Shown here one piece after another: positions 18,160 through 27,395 of a stretch of 64,000 nucleotides of DNA. This stretch comes from Methylomarinum sp965277025 (lineage in GTDB: Bacteria; Pseudomonadota; Gammaproteobacteria; Methylococcales; Methylomonadaceae), in NCBI GenBank assembly GCA_965277025.1, contig OZ255706.1:558001-622000 (forward strand), read 5' to 3'. The position numbers and the translations under genes are program-made. Under the pieces are notes generated by a model that was given only the letters and a program-made list of their open reading frames with translations, was not told the origin of the DNA and did no database searches. The stretch's first letter is position 1, and each line of letters starts with the position of its first letter.

Positions 18160-19725
18160 GTGAAGGAGTGGAACGTGATTCATCAAATCAAAGCGTTATA
18201 CAACGAAGGCAATGGCTTATCGATGCGCAAGATTGCCAGACAACCGGGTATTTCCCGGCATACAGTCTCGAAGTACCTGAAACTGACAGAGGCTGAAATT
18301 ACGGCCTTACAGGCAACCACAGAGCGTGGTAAAAAACTGGATGACTACCGGGAGTATATTATCCATCTGCTGCAGACCTGGCCGGGCTTGTCGGCGGTCA
18401 AGGTGCTGCGCAAATTGAAAGCCAAAGAGGAGATGCTGGCGGTTTCCGACCGTTCGGTACGCCGCTACATTCAAGCGTTGAAGCAGAAAATCAGCGTCAA
18501 GCAGCAGCGCTATTATGAACCGGTACTGGACATGGTGCCGGGCGAACAGTGTCAGGTCGATGGCGGCGAGTTGCGTGGTGTCATGATTGGCGGTGTGGAA
18601 ACTACAGTGTATTTCATGGTGTTTGTGCTGTCTTGTTCCAGGCTGATGTATGTATCTGTATCCGACCGGCCCATTGATACGGAAACTCTGATTCAGCAGC
18701 ACGATGCGGCATTTCGCTATTTCGGCGGCATGCCAGCTGAATGTGTTTATGATCAAACCAGACTGGTGGTGATCAGTGAAGTGTTCCGGGAGCTGGAGCT
18801 CAATCAACGTTTTCATCAGTACGCCACAGCGGCCGGGTTCCGTATCCGTGCCTGCGAGGGCTACGATCCAGAGAGTAAGGGTAAGGTTGAAGCCGGGGTC
18901 AAATACGTCAGGCAAAACGGTCTCTATGGGGAAACCTTTACGGACTGGTCTGGGCTGGAAAGGTATCTGTCCGACTGGCTGGACACGATTGCCAACCAGC
19001 GTGTTCATGGCAGCACCGGTCAACAGCCGGCCATGCACTATCGAAACGAAGAACAGGACAGGATGCTGCCGTACCTGACACCGTCTTGCGTCAGCGAGAA
19101 TCCAGCGCAGGCCAGGGTCACCCGCAAAGTGGATAAAACTGGCCTGATAGCCTGGCAGGGAAACAAATACTCAGTGCCCATGGCTTATCAAAGGGCGCAG
19201 GTGGCGGTAAAAGTCGAACACGGTCAATTACGGATCGCTGACCTCTCGACCGGCCAGAAGATTGCCGAACATACCCTGCGCCTGGAAAAAGGCCAGATCA
19301 TCAAGAACACCGATCATTATCGTGATAAAGGTCAATATATCCAGCAACTGGAACAGGACATCCAGGAACTGCCGGGAAAAGGGGCTGACGCCAGTCAGGC
19401 ATTGTGTGCATTACTGAAAGCCACCTCGCCGAAAATCGACAAAGACCAGTTACCGGGCGTCAAACAGATCCTCAAGCAATGGACGTCACAATACGGCCCG
19501 GTGAGCGATGAAGTACTGATGCGTATCCTGGATCGAACACAGCTCACCGCAACAGGCTTCAAGGATTGTCTGGACGCCTGGCAACACCACCCAGCGCGAA
19601 GTACCCATGAGAAGGCCACTGCACAGATAACAACTACGCGCCAGAAAGCGCCCACCCAACTGGAACGCTATCGCGTCCTGAATGGCCAGTCGACTGGTCA
19701 GGAGGTGAGCCATGTCATCCATTGA
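18160..19725 (+). CDS. istA: IS21-family transposase IstA
   Basis: A 521-residue integrase-core transposase. The N-terminal helix-turn-helix has 'GLSMRKIARQPGISRHTVSKYL' (about 20-42). The DDE core begins at 'EQCQVDGGELRG' (about 130), with D in 'ECVYDQTRLVV' (about 195) and E in 'SKGKVEAGVKYVRQN' (about 246). The C-terminal beta region 'GLIAWQGNKYSVPMAY' is typical of IstA. It acts with IstB for cut-and-paste transposition. The reading frame overlaps istB by 14 nt. Confidence 0.95.
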   Translation: MKEWNVIHQIKALYNEGNGLSMRKIARQPGISRHTVSKYLKLTEAEITALQATTERGKKLDDYREYIIHLLQTWPGLSAVKVLRKLKAKEEMLAVSDRSVRRYIQALKQKISVKQQRYYEPVLDMVPGEQCQVDGGELRGVMIGGVETTVYFMVFVLSCSRLMYVSVSDRPIDTETLIQQHDAAFRYFGGMPAECVYDQTRLVVISEVFRELELNQRFHQYATAAGFRIRACEGYDPESKGKVEAGVKYVRQNGLYGETFTDWSGLERYLSDWLDTIANQRVHGSTGQQPAMHYRNEEQDRMLPYLTPSCVSENPAQARVTRKVDKTGLIAWQGNKYSVPMAYQRAQVAVKVEHGQLRIADLSTGQKIAEHTLRLEKGQIIKNTDHYRDKGQYIQQLEQDIQELPGKGADASQALCALLKATSPKIDKDQLPGVKQILKQWTSQYGPVSDEVLMRILDRTQLTATGFKDCLDAWQHHPARSTHEKATAQITTTRQKAPTQLERYRVLNGQSTGQEVSHVIH

Positions 19726-20452
19726 CAGCGTTGCCGGAAAATACCGCAGTCTGTGCCTGTCGGGCATTGCCGAACAACTGGTCACCCTGCTCAGTCAGGC
19801 AGAAGCCAACGAAAGCTCCTGCCTGCACTTTGCCGAAAGCCTGGTGGACTTGGAGCGACAACAGCGCAACCAAAAACGCATCGAGCAAAACCGCAAACGC
19901 GCCGGATTTCCCGTGCAAAAAAGCCTGGATGAGTTCGACTACCGCGTGCAGACCACCATCAGCAAACGGGAAATCAACAGCCTGCTGGACTTTGGTTTCA
20001 TCGACAACCGCGAAAACATCGTCTTCATTGGCCCGCCCGGGGTCGGTAAAACCCACCTGTCCATCGGCATCGGCCTGAAGGCGATTGAGGCCGGCTACAA
20101 GGTCAGCTTCAATACCGCGCCGGGACTGATTGAAATGCTGGAGATTGCCGAACTCAAAGGTGAGCTGAAAAAGAAAATTAATCAGCTGGCCAAGTTCGAT
20201 GTCTTGATCATCGATGAACCGGGCTATTTACCGTTGAACAAACAAGGGATGCACAACCTGTTTCAACTGATTAACACGCTGTATGAATACCGCTCGATCA
20301 TTCTGACCACCAACAAGGAATTCACCAACTGGGGAGAATTTTTCATCGATGACAATATCGCCGTGCCGATTGTCGACCGACTGATTCATCATTCACACAT
20401 TTTTATGCCGGGAGGGGAAAGCTATCGACTGAGATCCAAACTGAATAACTGA
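19712..20452 (+). CDS. istB: IS21-family ATP-binding helper IstB
   Basis: A 246-residue AAA+ protein related to DnaC. Walker A is 'GPPGVGKTHLSIGIG' (about 106-113) and Walker B is 'DVLIIDEPGYLP' (about 168). 'SIILTTNKEFTNWGE' is sensor I of the family. IstB selects target DNA and activates IstA. It overlaps istA by 14 nt, the usual arrangement. Confidence 0.95.
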   Translation: MSSIDSVAGKYRSLCLSGIAEQLVTLLSQAEANESSCLHFAESLVDLERQQRNQKRIEQNRKRAGFPVQKSLDEFDYRVQTTISKREINSLLDFGFIDNRENIVFIGPPGVGKTHLSIGIGLKAIEAGYKVSFNTAPGLIEMLEIAELKGELKKKINQLAKFDVLIIDEPGYLPLNKQGMHNLFQLINTLYEYRSIILTTNKEFTNWGEFFIDDNIAVPIVDRLIHHSHIFMPGGESYRLRSKLNN

Positions 20453-20784
20453 CTTATACCGAGGAAAAAGTGGCGCACTTTTAATGGCCGAAACTGGCTC
20501 AGTTATTTTGGCCATTGACAAACTGGGCAATCTGATTGGCTTGTTGTTTTTTGGCCGTCTCCTGATTGCGTTGTTCATTCAAAAGCCTGTCTTTTTCCAC
20601 TTGTTTGGCGCGCGCCTGTTCGGCCAGTTTTTTTGCCTCATTTTCGACGCTGACTTTATTTTTTTGCTGTTTACGGGTCTGTTTGCGTTTTTCCGCCTTG
20701 ACCTGTTTCAGCTTGGTTTGATTGACCAAACCCGATTTCAATAATTGATCTTGTAATGACATAATTTTTTAGTGATTTAATTCA

Positions 20785-22467
20785 TTATGATGCCAGCAAC
20801 CCCGCATCCCGAAAAGTCCGCCAGGTTTTCATGCCGCCGGACAGAATTTTAACCTGAAACCCCGCCTGCATCAGAAACCTGACCGCATAATAAGCTCGTT
20901 GACCCACACCGCAAATCACCCAGACTTCCTTGTCGGTACTTAGCTGATCGACTTTTTCACGTAACTGCTCCAACGGAATATTGATCGCGGTATCAATATG
21001 CTCTTGCTGAAATTCCGCTTCACTGCGAACATCCAGTAGAATGTGATTATCATCATGCAGTTTGCGCCAATCAGCCAATTGCAAGTCATGCCGCAAATGA
21101 TTGGCGGCAATCATGCCGGCCATGTTGATCGGATCTTTGGCCGCGCCGAATTGCGGCGCATAACAGAGTTCCGCTTCCTCCAGATCAAACACATCGGCAT
21201 TCATTTGCATCGCCATGGAAAAGACATCGACACGGCGGCTGACGCCGGCTTCACCAATGGCTTGAATGCCAAGCAGTTTTCCATCTACCGGATGATACAT
21301 AAGTTTGATATGAATCGGTTTGGCGCCGGGAAAATAACCGACATGATGGCCAGGATGCAAATAAATGGCCTGATAATCCTGATTGCTTCTCAACAGGCTC
21401 TTTTCATTAGCGCCACACATTGCCATCGTGATATCGAAAACTTTACAAACAGCCGTCCCTTGAACGCCACGGAAAAATTGTTTTCTTTGCGCCAATGGCT
21501 GGAAAGATTCCAGAATGGAAGCTGCCGCTATACGTCCTTGCCGGTTGGCAGGGCCTGCCAATGGCAACGGATGGCGATTACCCAGCACCCAATCCTTGTT
21601 TTCTACCACATCGCCAATCGCCCAGATGGCGGGATCATTGGTTCGTTGCTGCTCGGTAACCATGATGCCGCCATGATCTCCAAGTTTTATACCCGCCTGT
21701 TCAGCCAACTGTGCTGCCGGGCGGACACCAATCGCCAATAACACCATATTGGCCTGAAGGTCATTTTGTCCCTGACAATGCACAGTTATATCATCATTGT
21801 TCTGGCTGAATCCTGTCACCTCTGTATTCAGCAATACTTTAACACCATGAGCCTCCAGACTCTGTTGAACATAACAGGCCATTTCCGCATCCAATGGTGA
21901 CACAACCTGGCCGCCCCGCTCGATTAACGTTACCTCCAGACCAAGCCTTACCAGGTTTTCCACCATCTCCAGGCCAATAAAGCCGCCGCCGATAATCACC
22001 GCCCGCCTGGCGTTTTGACTGGCGGCTTTCAATCGCTGGCTGTCCGGGATGGTTCTCAGTTGATAAATTCCCGGCAGATCGATGCCGGGTAAGGGGGGCT
22101 TGATTGGCGATGCGCCTGTGGATAAAACCAGCGCATCATAATTCTGTTGATAAACCTCACCCGTTTGTAAATTTTTGATTTGTACCGTTTTATTCAAGCG
22201 ATCGATGGCCATCGCCTGATGCCGGGTTTTAACCCGAATATTGAAACGTTTTTCAAATTTCTCCGGCGCCGCAACAATCAAATTTTTCTGCTCTGTAATG
22301 ACATCCCCAACATAATAGGGCAATCCACAATTGGCGAATGAAACATATTCGCCTTTATCGATCAGATAAATCTCACAGCGCTCACACAGCCGTCTTAGTC
22401 TGGCCGCACAAGAAGCGCCACCTGCAACACCACCGATAATCACAATATGTTTTTTTGCTTTATTCAT
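20785..22467 (-). CDS. CoA-disulfide reductase / rhodanese fusion, FAD- and NAD(P)-dependent
   Basis: A 560-residue fused protein. Residues 1-450 form a pyridine nucleotide-disulfide oxidoreductase: the FAD loop is 'GGVAGGASCAAR' (about 13-24), the single redox Cys is in 'SFANCGLPYYVG' (about 47), the NAD(P) loop is 'VIIGGGFIGLEMVENL' (about 162), and 'WAIGDVVE' contacts FAD. Residues about 465-555 are a rhodanese domain with 'LLDVRSEAEFQQEHI' and an active loop 'ICGVGQRAYYA' with catalytic Cys. Such CoADR-Rhd fusions reduce CoA disulfides, persulfides or polysulfides in the cytoplasm. The substrate here is not determined. It is a single gene, convergent with nothing close. Confidence 0.92.
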   Translation of the reverse strand: MNKAKKHIVIIGGVAGGASCAARLRRLCERCEIYLIDKGEYVSFANCGLPYYVGDVITEQKNLIVAAPEKFEKRFNIRVKTRHQAMAIDRLNKTVQIKNLQTGEVYQQNYDALVLSTGASPIKPPLPGIDLPGIYQLRTIPDSQRLKAASQNARRAVIIGGGFIGLEMVENLVRLGLEVTLIERGGQVVSPLDAEMACYVQQSLEAHGVKVLLNTEVTGFSQNNDDITVHCQGQNDLQANMVLLAIGVRPAAQLAEQAGIKLGDHGGIMVTEQQRTNDPAIWAIGDVVENKDWVLGNRHPLPLAGPANRQGRIAAASILESFQPLAQRKQFFRGVQGTAVCKVFDITMAMCGANEKSLLRSNQDYQAIYLHPGHHVGYFPGAKPIHIKLMYHPVDGKLLGIQAIGEAGVSRRVDVFSMAMQMNADVFDLEEAELCYAPQFGAAKDPINMAGMIAANHLRHDLQLADWRKLHDDNHILLDVRSEAEFQQEHIDTAINIPLEQLREKVDQLSTDKEVWVICGVGQRAYYAVRFLMQAGFQVKILSGGMKTWRTFRDAGLLAS

Positions 22468-22807
22468 AGCTTTTCCGGTTTCCAGGAATATGATTCACAC
22501 AAAGAGTATACAAGCAAACTACACTTAACCGCGTATTTCATCGAAGCGCTGTAACAAAGTCAAAACCGCTTTGCTGACATATTCCTTCAATTGTTGCTGG
22601 CTGATATCAATAGCCATATTCTGATAAACCATTCCCCGCCATATCAATTTTTTGCTTTCAGGGTCGATCACATCCAATACAAAAGTACCCCGCTGGTATT
22701 CGTAAGTCTGGATTTCAGGGTAATACGTCCAAGGATATCCGTATGGGTAGCCGTAGTATCCATAATAGCCGTAACGCCAGAACAAAGGATAGTTATAATA
22801 ATTATCC

Positions 22808-24029
22808 CTCTGTACATGACAAAAATTAACTTATGACAAATGAGTCTCATGTATTCCAGTGACAAAAGGTATGGGTTGCAAAAGAGCAATCACTTTTCTA
22901 ATCATCCTTTTTGATTGAGATAAGACATTAAACAAGGTTGAGCGGATACAATCTAATCCATATCGAAACAGGCTTTGCGCGAGCCGCTGATGTGTTTTGG
23001 TTTTTATTGGTAACTCGCAATCATGTTTCCATTCGCCTGCTTTATGTGACCAACAGAAAGCAATAACGGGAAGTACTAACAATTTTTTGATCCGAAGATA
23101 ACCGACTACACGCGTTTCCTCAAGTTTGAATCCCCGTCCTTTTAAACCGCCGAAAAGCGTTTCGATTTCCCAACGCAAGCCATAAATTTTAATCGCATCA
23201 GGATTCAAATGCTGACAGACGATGATTAATAACTCACCATCACTCAGCCGTAACCCACTGAGATAAATTGAACAATTTCCCAAATAGCGCGCTGTTGAGA
23301 GGTGTCGTGTGCTACCCGGCTTAAGCCCATAAAACAAACGCTCTACGCGTATTCGCTGGCCTTGGGCATTGGTTGTCCAGGCGTTGTTGCGAATACGGAT
23401 ATAAAAGGGAATCTCTTGCTCAAACAACCAGCCCATCCATTCGTCTCCAATAAACTCCCGATCAGCCAAAAGACCTTTGATGTGATGTCGGCCAAACTGC
23501 GCAATAAAGCGTTTCATCAGCGCTATACGTTCCTTCGTATTAGAGTTGCCCCGCTTGTTTAAAGGCAACCAATACACCGGAATGGCGGCACCCCGATAAA
23601 CCACGGCAAGCACCAGCAGATTAATATTGGTTTTACCCCACTTCCAATTCGTCCTGTCTAACGTCAGATAGTAATCCTGATCAGTGAAACCAAACAGTTT
23701 CATGATGAAATGAGCGACTTCATTGTAATCCAGCCAATGGTCACTGAAAAATCGTTGCATCCGTCGATATCGTGAGGAAATTTTTGCCCGACTGGGAAAG
23801 AATACGGCGAGCTGGGCCAGATTGACCGTGCTAACTGCCATCAAAGCAATTAACATACCCACAAAACAAACGATTCTTGCCTTGTTCCATTGAAAGTGCT
23901 CAGTTAATATGACGGTCAGCTCGTTGATTTGTAATGTCCCGTTATTCATATTCGCTAAAACAAAATGCGGTATTTAATTACATTTCAACGAGCTACGCCA
24001 GCTTTTAATATTTTTTGTCATGTACAGAG
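22808..24029 (-). mobile_element. IS-A copy 3 (IS4 family)
   Basis: The intact 1222-bp element has standard ends and the 9-bp duplication TAATTATCC (22799-22807 and 24030-24038). It disrupts the DUF4136 gene. Confidence 0.95.
22831..23949 (-). CDS. IS-A transposase (IS4 family)
   Basis: A 372-residue intact copy with the complete triad and YREK signature described for copy 1. It carries the W variant in 'NNAWTTNAQ' but keeps the S of 'PSRAKI', so it is intermediate between copies 1-2 and copies 4-5. Confidence 0.92.
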   Translation of the reverse strand: MNNGTLQINELTVILTEHFQWNKARIVCFVGMLIALMAVSTVNLAQLAVFFPSRAKISSRYRRMQRFFSDHWLDYNEVAHFIMKLFGFTDQDYYLTLDRTNWKWGKTNINLLVLAVVYRGAAIPVYWLPLNKRGNSNTKERIALMKRFIAQFGRHHIKGLLADREFIGDEWMGWLFEQEIPFYIRIRNNAWTTNAQGQRIRVERLFYGLKPGSTRHLSTARYLGNCSIYLSGLRLSDGELLIIVCQHLNPDAIKIYGLRWEIETLFGGLKGRGFKLEETRVVGYLRIKKLLVLPVIAFCWSHKAGEWKHDCELPIKTKTHQRLAQSLFRYGLDCIRSTLFNVLSQSKRMIRKVIALLQPIPFVTGIHETHLS

Positions 24030-24452
24030 TAATTATCCAATACAGTCACACGCGTCTTGTCTTTCATGATGATGCGGTAGGTCAGCAGAAAATCGGCGCT
24101 TTTTTTGTCAGTTATATGATAACCATGAGTTTGCATCCATGCATCGACATCCTGACGAATACGATCATGCAACATGCTGTCACTATCGATGATACTGTTC
24201 CCGGTAACCGGCGTTTTGTCTGATAACCAGGCATAATTCTCCAGGCGTTTAAAATTTACACGCGGATCATAATCGACATCCACTTTCATCGTTGAACAGG
24301 CATTAAGAAAAAGCCAGAAAATAACAGGCCATAATCTGATCGCATTCATAGTTTCACCTCGTCAATATCAGTTTAATCGACAGCCTGATATCTGATAGTT
24401 CAATATTTTTTCTTCATATTCTTTGTTCTATTTCCATGCGTATAATAAGCAG

Positions 24453-25445
24453 ATGATCAACCGTATTTATATTGAACAAGCCATTGTTGACCACCCTCGG
24501 GTCAAACAAATATGTCAGCGTTTTCCCCGGGCGCAACAGATTGATTGTCATCGCTATGGCGAGGTATTCAACCCCAAGGCACAGAATTTTCGCCTGCAAA
24601 AACTGCAACCTTCCTTGATTCTGGCGCACAAGCATCGGGGGTTTGCCTTGCCGGCGCCTCCAGGATACGGCATAGGCGCCCGGCATAACTACTATTTTTC
24701 GCATATGCTGAATTGTTTGTATGACTGCCGTTACTGCTTTTTACAGGGAATGTATCAATCGGCCAATTATGTTCTATTTATCAATTACGAAGATTATATG
24801 GACGAGATTCGCCAGATTACCAAGCAACATGCGGGTGAACCGGTGCATTTCTTTTCCGGTTATGATTGTGACAGCCTGGCCTTTGAGCCTGTAACAGGAT
24901 TTGCCGATTATTTTTTACCGGCCTTCGAAAAACTGGACAATGCCTGGCTGGAACTTCGAACCAAAAGCACTCAAATACGGCGTCTGCAACAACATAGGCC
25001 CTGGCCGCGTTGTATCGTCGCCTTCAGCCTGTCGCCTGATGATGTCGCTGAAAAACTCGAACATAAAGCGCCGCCCTTGCAGAAAAGGCTCGATGCGATG
25101 GTGAAATTGCAAGAACAAGGCTGGCAGTTGGGATTACGCTTTGATCCATTGATTTATCAACAACACTATCAACACGATTACCGCCAGCTTTTCGATCAGG
25201 TTTTCAGCCGCATCGATGTGGACAACATTCATTCGGTCAGTCTGGGTGTATTCCGCTTGCCGGAAAAATATTATAAAAAAATCTATAAGCTGTACCCCGA
25301 AGAACGGCTGTTCGCCAGCCCGTTACAACAAACAAACGGCATGGTCAGTTATCGTCAGGATCTGGAGACAGAAATGACAGAACAATGTCAGCAAATGCTG
25401 CTGGACTATATCCCTAAGGAAAAGTATTTCCCATGCACGGTTTAA
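24453..25445 (+). CDS. SplB-like radical SAM protein (spore photoproduct lyase family)
   Basis: About 330 residues. The radical-SAM cluster motif is C-x3-C-x2-C in 'MLNCLYDCRYCFLQG' (about 90-97), preceded by 'PPGYGIGARHNYYFSH', and the TIM-barrel continues with 'FSGYDCDSLAFEP' and 'LRTKS'. This is the SplB family, whose sporulation members repair UV thymine lesions; members in non-sporulating gammaproteobacteria are likely DNA photoproduct or related repair enzymes, but this is not shown. The start is placed at 'MINRIYIEQAIVDHPR' because family members begin there; a start 30 nt upstream is possible. It overlaps the SDR gene by 13 nt, so the two are probably co-transcribed. Confidence 0.85.
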   Translation: MINRIYIEQAIVDHPRVKQICQRFPRAQQIDCHRYGEVFNPKAQNFRLQKLQPSLILAHKHRGFALPAPPGYGIGARHNYYFSHMLNCLYDCRYCFLQGMYQSANYVLFINYEDYMDEIRQITKQHAGEPVHFFSGYDCDSLAFEPVTGFADYFLPAFEKLDNAWLELRTKSTQIRRLQQHRPWPRCIVAFSLSPDDVAEKLEHKAPPLQKRLDAMVKLQEQGWQLGLRFDPLIYQQHYQHDYRQLFDQVFSRIDVDNIHSVSLGVFRLPEKYYKKIYKLYPEERLFASPLQQTNGMVSYRQDLETEMTEQCQQMLLDYIPKEKYFPCTV

Positions 25446-26146
25446 CTCGCACCATATTGGTCACTGGCGCCAGCTCCGGCATTGGCCGGGCGGTATGCCG
25501 CCAATTGTTATCACAGGGGCATCGGGTGATCGGCAGCAGTCGGGATATCAGTAAATTCAGCCATTCACATCAACACTTTTTTCCATTTGAGCTGGATTTG
25601 ATCCACCTGGAACAAACAGCCGAGCGTTGCAAAAAATTACCGCAACAATATCCTGAACTGGATGCGGTGGTGTTTGCCGCAGGCCTCGGCCATTTTGCCT
25701 CGCTGGAAGAATTTTCCTGGCGGCAAATTGAACAATTGATGACGGTTAATTTTACCGCCCAGGTATTCATGACCAAGGCGCTACTACCGAAACTGAAAAG
25801 ACATGCGCACGCCAATCTGATTTATATCGGCTCGGAAGCCGCTTTAGAAGGAAGCCGCAAAGGGACAATTTATTGCGCCAGCAAATTCGCGTTGCGTGGA
25901 TTTACTCAAAGCCTTAGGGATGAATGTGGTAAAAGCCCGGTTCGGGTTTCACTGATCAACCCCGGCATGGTGCGCACGCCTTTTTTTGATTCACTGGATT
26001 TCATGCCGGGCGAAGCTGAAAAGCAGGCGCTTTGCAGCGAAGATGTCGCCGAGGTTGTCAGTTATATTCTGTCAGCCCCACCGCATGTCGCCATTGATGA
26101 AATCACTCTGAACCCGGTCAATAAGGTTATCCGGTTTAAAAAATAG
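25433..26146 (+). CDS. Short-chain dehydrogenase/reductase
   Basis: A 237-residue classical SDR. The cofactor loop is 'TGASSGIGRAV' (about 11-21), 'FAAGLGH' corresponds to NAAG (about 84), the catalytic Ser is in 'YIGSEAA' (about 133), and Y-x3-K is 'YCASKFALRG' (about 147-151). The substrate is unknown. It overlaps the SplB-like gene by 13 nt; the same pairing of SplB-like enzyme with an SDR may be functional. Confidence 0.9.
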   Translation: MHGLTRTILVTGASSGIGRAVCRQLLSQGHRVIGSSRDISKFSHSHQHFFPFELDLIHLEQTAERCKKLPQQYPELDAVVFAAGLGHFASLEEFSWRQIEQLMTVNFTAQVFMTKALLPKLKRHAHANLIYIGSEAALEGSRKGTIYCASKFALRGFTQSLRDECGKSPVRVSLINPGMVRTPFFDSLDFMPGEAEKQALCSEDVAEVVSYILSAPPHVAIDEITLNPVNKVIRFKK

Positions 26147-26179
26147 TATCATCTTGTAAATTGTATCCGGGTTAACATC

Positions 26180-26745
26180 GTGAAAATTACTTTAGTCAGC
26201 CATGCAAATTCAAAGATCGACCAGATAGAAAGCCTGAAAAGACAATTCGATATTCATGTCTTTAGGCCAGGTGACTCATTGTCATTTTACGACCTGGTTA
26301 TTTTCGATGCCAATCAGGCTGAGAACATTCTCTGCACCGAAACGGCGTCGCCCTGGATGGTGATCAATGAAAAAAGTATTCACCACACACTGAAATATTT
26401 TCAGGCCGGTGCTTGTGCAGTACTCGATCAGCTTTATCCGGTTGAAAATTTTAGCCGTTGCCTTAAAAAAATCAGCAGCGGACACCTCTATATTGAGCCA
26501 GAAATCATGCAAATCCTGGCCATGCGTCAAATTCATAAACACTGACGCCATTTTCCTCTCTGAGCTCGCGTGAATTTGATGTTTTTTGTATGCTGGCTGA
26601 AAACTGCTCATTATCGACTATTGCCAGCTCTTTAGGCGTCTCCAAGAAAACTGTTTCCAATTGTCATGCGCAAATCAAACAAAAACTGGGGCTTGCCGAT
26701 GGCCATGCCATCAAACGGTATGCAGAAAAACATGGCTTGATTTAA
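26180..26745 (+). pseudogene. LuxR/NarL-type response regulator, frameshifted
   Basis: The first frame (26180-26545) encodes a receiver-like domain, 'MKITLVSHANSKIDQIESLKRQF', with 'DLVIFDAN' at the phospho-acceptor strand and 'AGACAVLDQL' at the K/alpha5 position. A different frame from 26560 to 26745 encodes a LuxR helix-turn-helix: 'LSSREFDVFCMLAEN', 'STIASSLGVSKKTVSNCHA', 'KQKLG'. The break lies at about 26539-26559 and is not in a long homopolymer. The receiver lacks several canonical acidic residues. A companion kinase is not adjacent. Confidence 0.7.
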
Positions 26746-26807
26746 AAGATTCCAGCAAAATTCCCATAAATCGGGAATTTTTCCTTTTTTTCATTCAGGA
26801 GCTTACT

Positions 26808-27295
26808 ATGAAAAAAATATTATTGACATCCCTGGCAATTCTTGCCACATCAGCCGCAATAGCCCAGGATCAAGGCCTGGAGAATTGTATCGCTGCCGCA
26901 CAAAAACAAAAATCCGGCGACATGCTGAAGCTGGAAAAACTCAATCTCAAAGGCAAAGCCGTCTATGAACTGGAGATTGCCGATGCCAATGGCTTTGAAT
27001 GGGAGTTTATGTGTGACGCAAACAGCGGCAAAATCATCGAAACGGAACGAAGTCAGCTCGGTAAACAGCCAAGCATTTAAAAGCAAAATGAAAGTAACCG
27101 AGGAAGATGCGGCAAAAACAGCATTAAGCGCTTATCCGCGTAATTGAAGAAAACGGTGATGCATCGTATGAGTTTGACATCGTAAACGACAAAGGCGTGG
27201 AAACCAAAGTTGAAGTCGATGCGTCAAGCGGTAAAATTATCGAAGTCGCCATTGAAGAATGGGAAATCGGCGAGGAAAAAGACGAACAAAGATAA
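26808..27295 (+). pseudogene. Secreted tandem PepSY-domain protein, frameshifted
   Basis: It begins with a signal peptide 'MKKILLTSLAILATSAAIAQ' and a ribosome site AGGAGC. The first PepSY repeat has 'GKAVYELEIADANGFEWEFMCDANSGKIIE'. The first frame ends at 27080, but the next frame continues 'VTEEDAAKTALSAYP' and, after a second shift near 27138, 'ENGDASYEFDIVNDKGVETK' to 27295. Two shifts, one beside an A-run at 27079, are needed to rebuild about 160 residues with two PepSY repeats. The first 90 residues could still be made as a one-repeat protein. PepSY proteins are periplasmic inhibitors or metal-linked modules. Confidence 0.7.
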
Positions 27296-27329
27296 TAACC
27301 CGCCTCTCAGGTCATAACTATCTACACTT

Positions 27330-27361
27330 ACTGGTTCCCAAGTTCCTGCCTGGGAACCAGT
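27330..27361. terminator. Hairpin between convergent genes
   Basis: The 11-bp stem ACTGGTTCCCA at 27330-27340 pairs with 27351-27361. It sits between the PepSY gene and the convergent beta-propeller gene. Its core resembles the palindromic repeats at 17322 and 45328, so it may be a repeat reused as a two-way terminator. No U-tract follows. Confidence 0.45.
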
Positions 27362-27395
27362 AAAAACCCGGCGTCAGTCTGACACCTGGCTATTT

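Larger units (their letters stand above)
18045..20520 (+). mobile_element. IS21-family insertion sequence
   Basis: The terminal repeats are TGTTAATGGCCAA at 18046 and the near-complement TTGGCCATTGACA ending at 20520. Additional subterminal repeats of the 'GTGGCGCACTTTTAATGGCC' type occur at the right end. A 5-bp duplication AACTG is at 18040-18044 and 20521-20525. It carries istA and istB, both intact, and disrupts the DUF2058 gene. Confidence 0.9.
17739..20762 (-). pseudogene. DUF2058 (YaiL-like) gene interrupted by IS21
   Basis: The N-terminal part (20521-20762) reads 'MSLQDQLLKSGLVNQTKLKQVKAEKRKQ', then a charged coiled-coil. The C-terminal part (17739-18044) reads 'LIETNKLPQDEDGIPYRFTDDNKVKDIYVS'. 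Removing IS21 and one 5-bp duplication (AACTG) joins '..QANQIAQ' to 'LIETNKL..' in frame, giving a DUF2058 protein of about 180 residues, the family's normal size. Its function is unknown; YaiL is ribosome/nucleoid-associated in some screens. The gene is inactivated here. Confidence 0.88.
22525..24349 (-). pseudogene. DUF4136 lipoprotein interrupted by IS-A
   Basis: The first part (24030-24349) encodes 'MNAIRLWPVIFWLFLNACS' with a lipobox (L-N-A-C) and the DUF4136 start 'VDVDYDPRVNFKRLENYAWL'. The second part (22525-22807) has a Tyr/Gly-rich patch and 'TFVLDVIDPESKKLIWRG', the family's conserved C-terminal strand. Removing IS-A and one 9-bp duplication (TAATTATCC) joins them in frame to a protein of about 200 residues, the normal size. 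DUF4136 proteins are outer-membrane-anchored and of unknown function. Confidence 0.9.
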
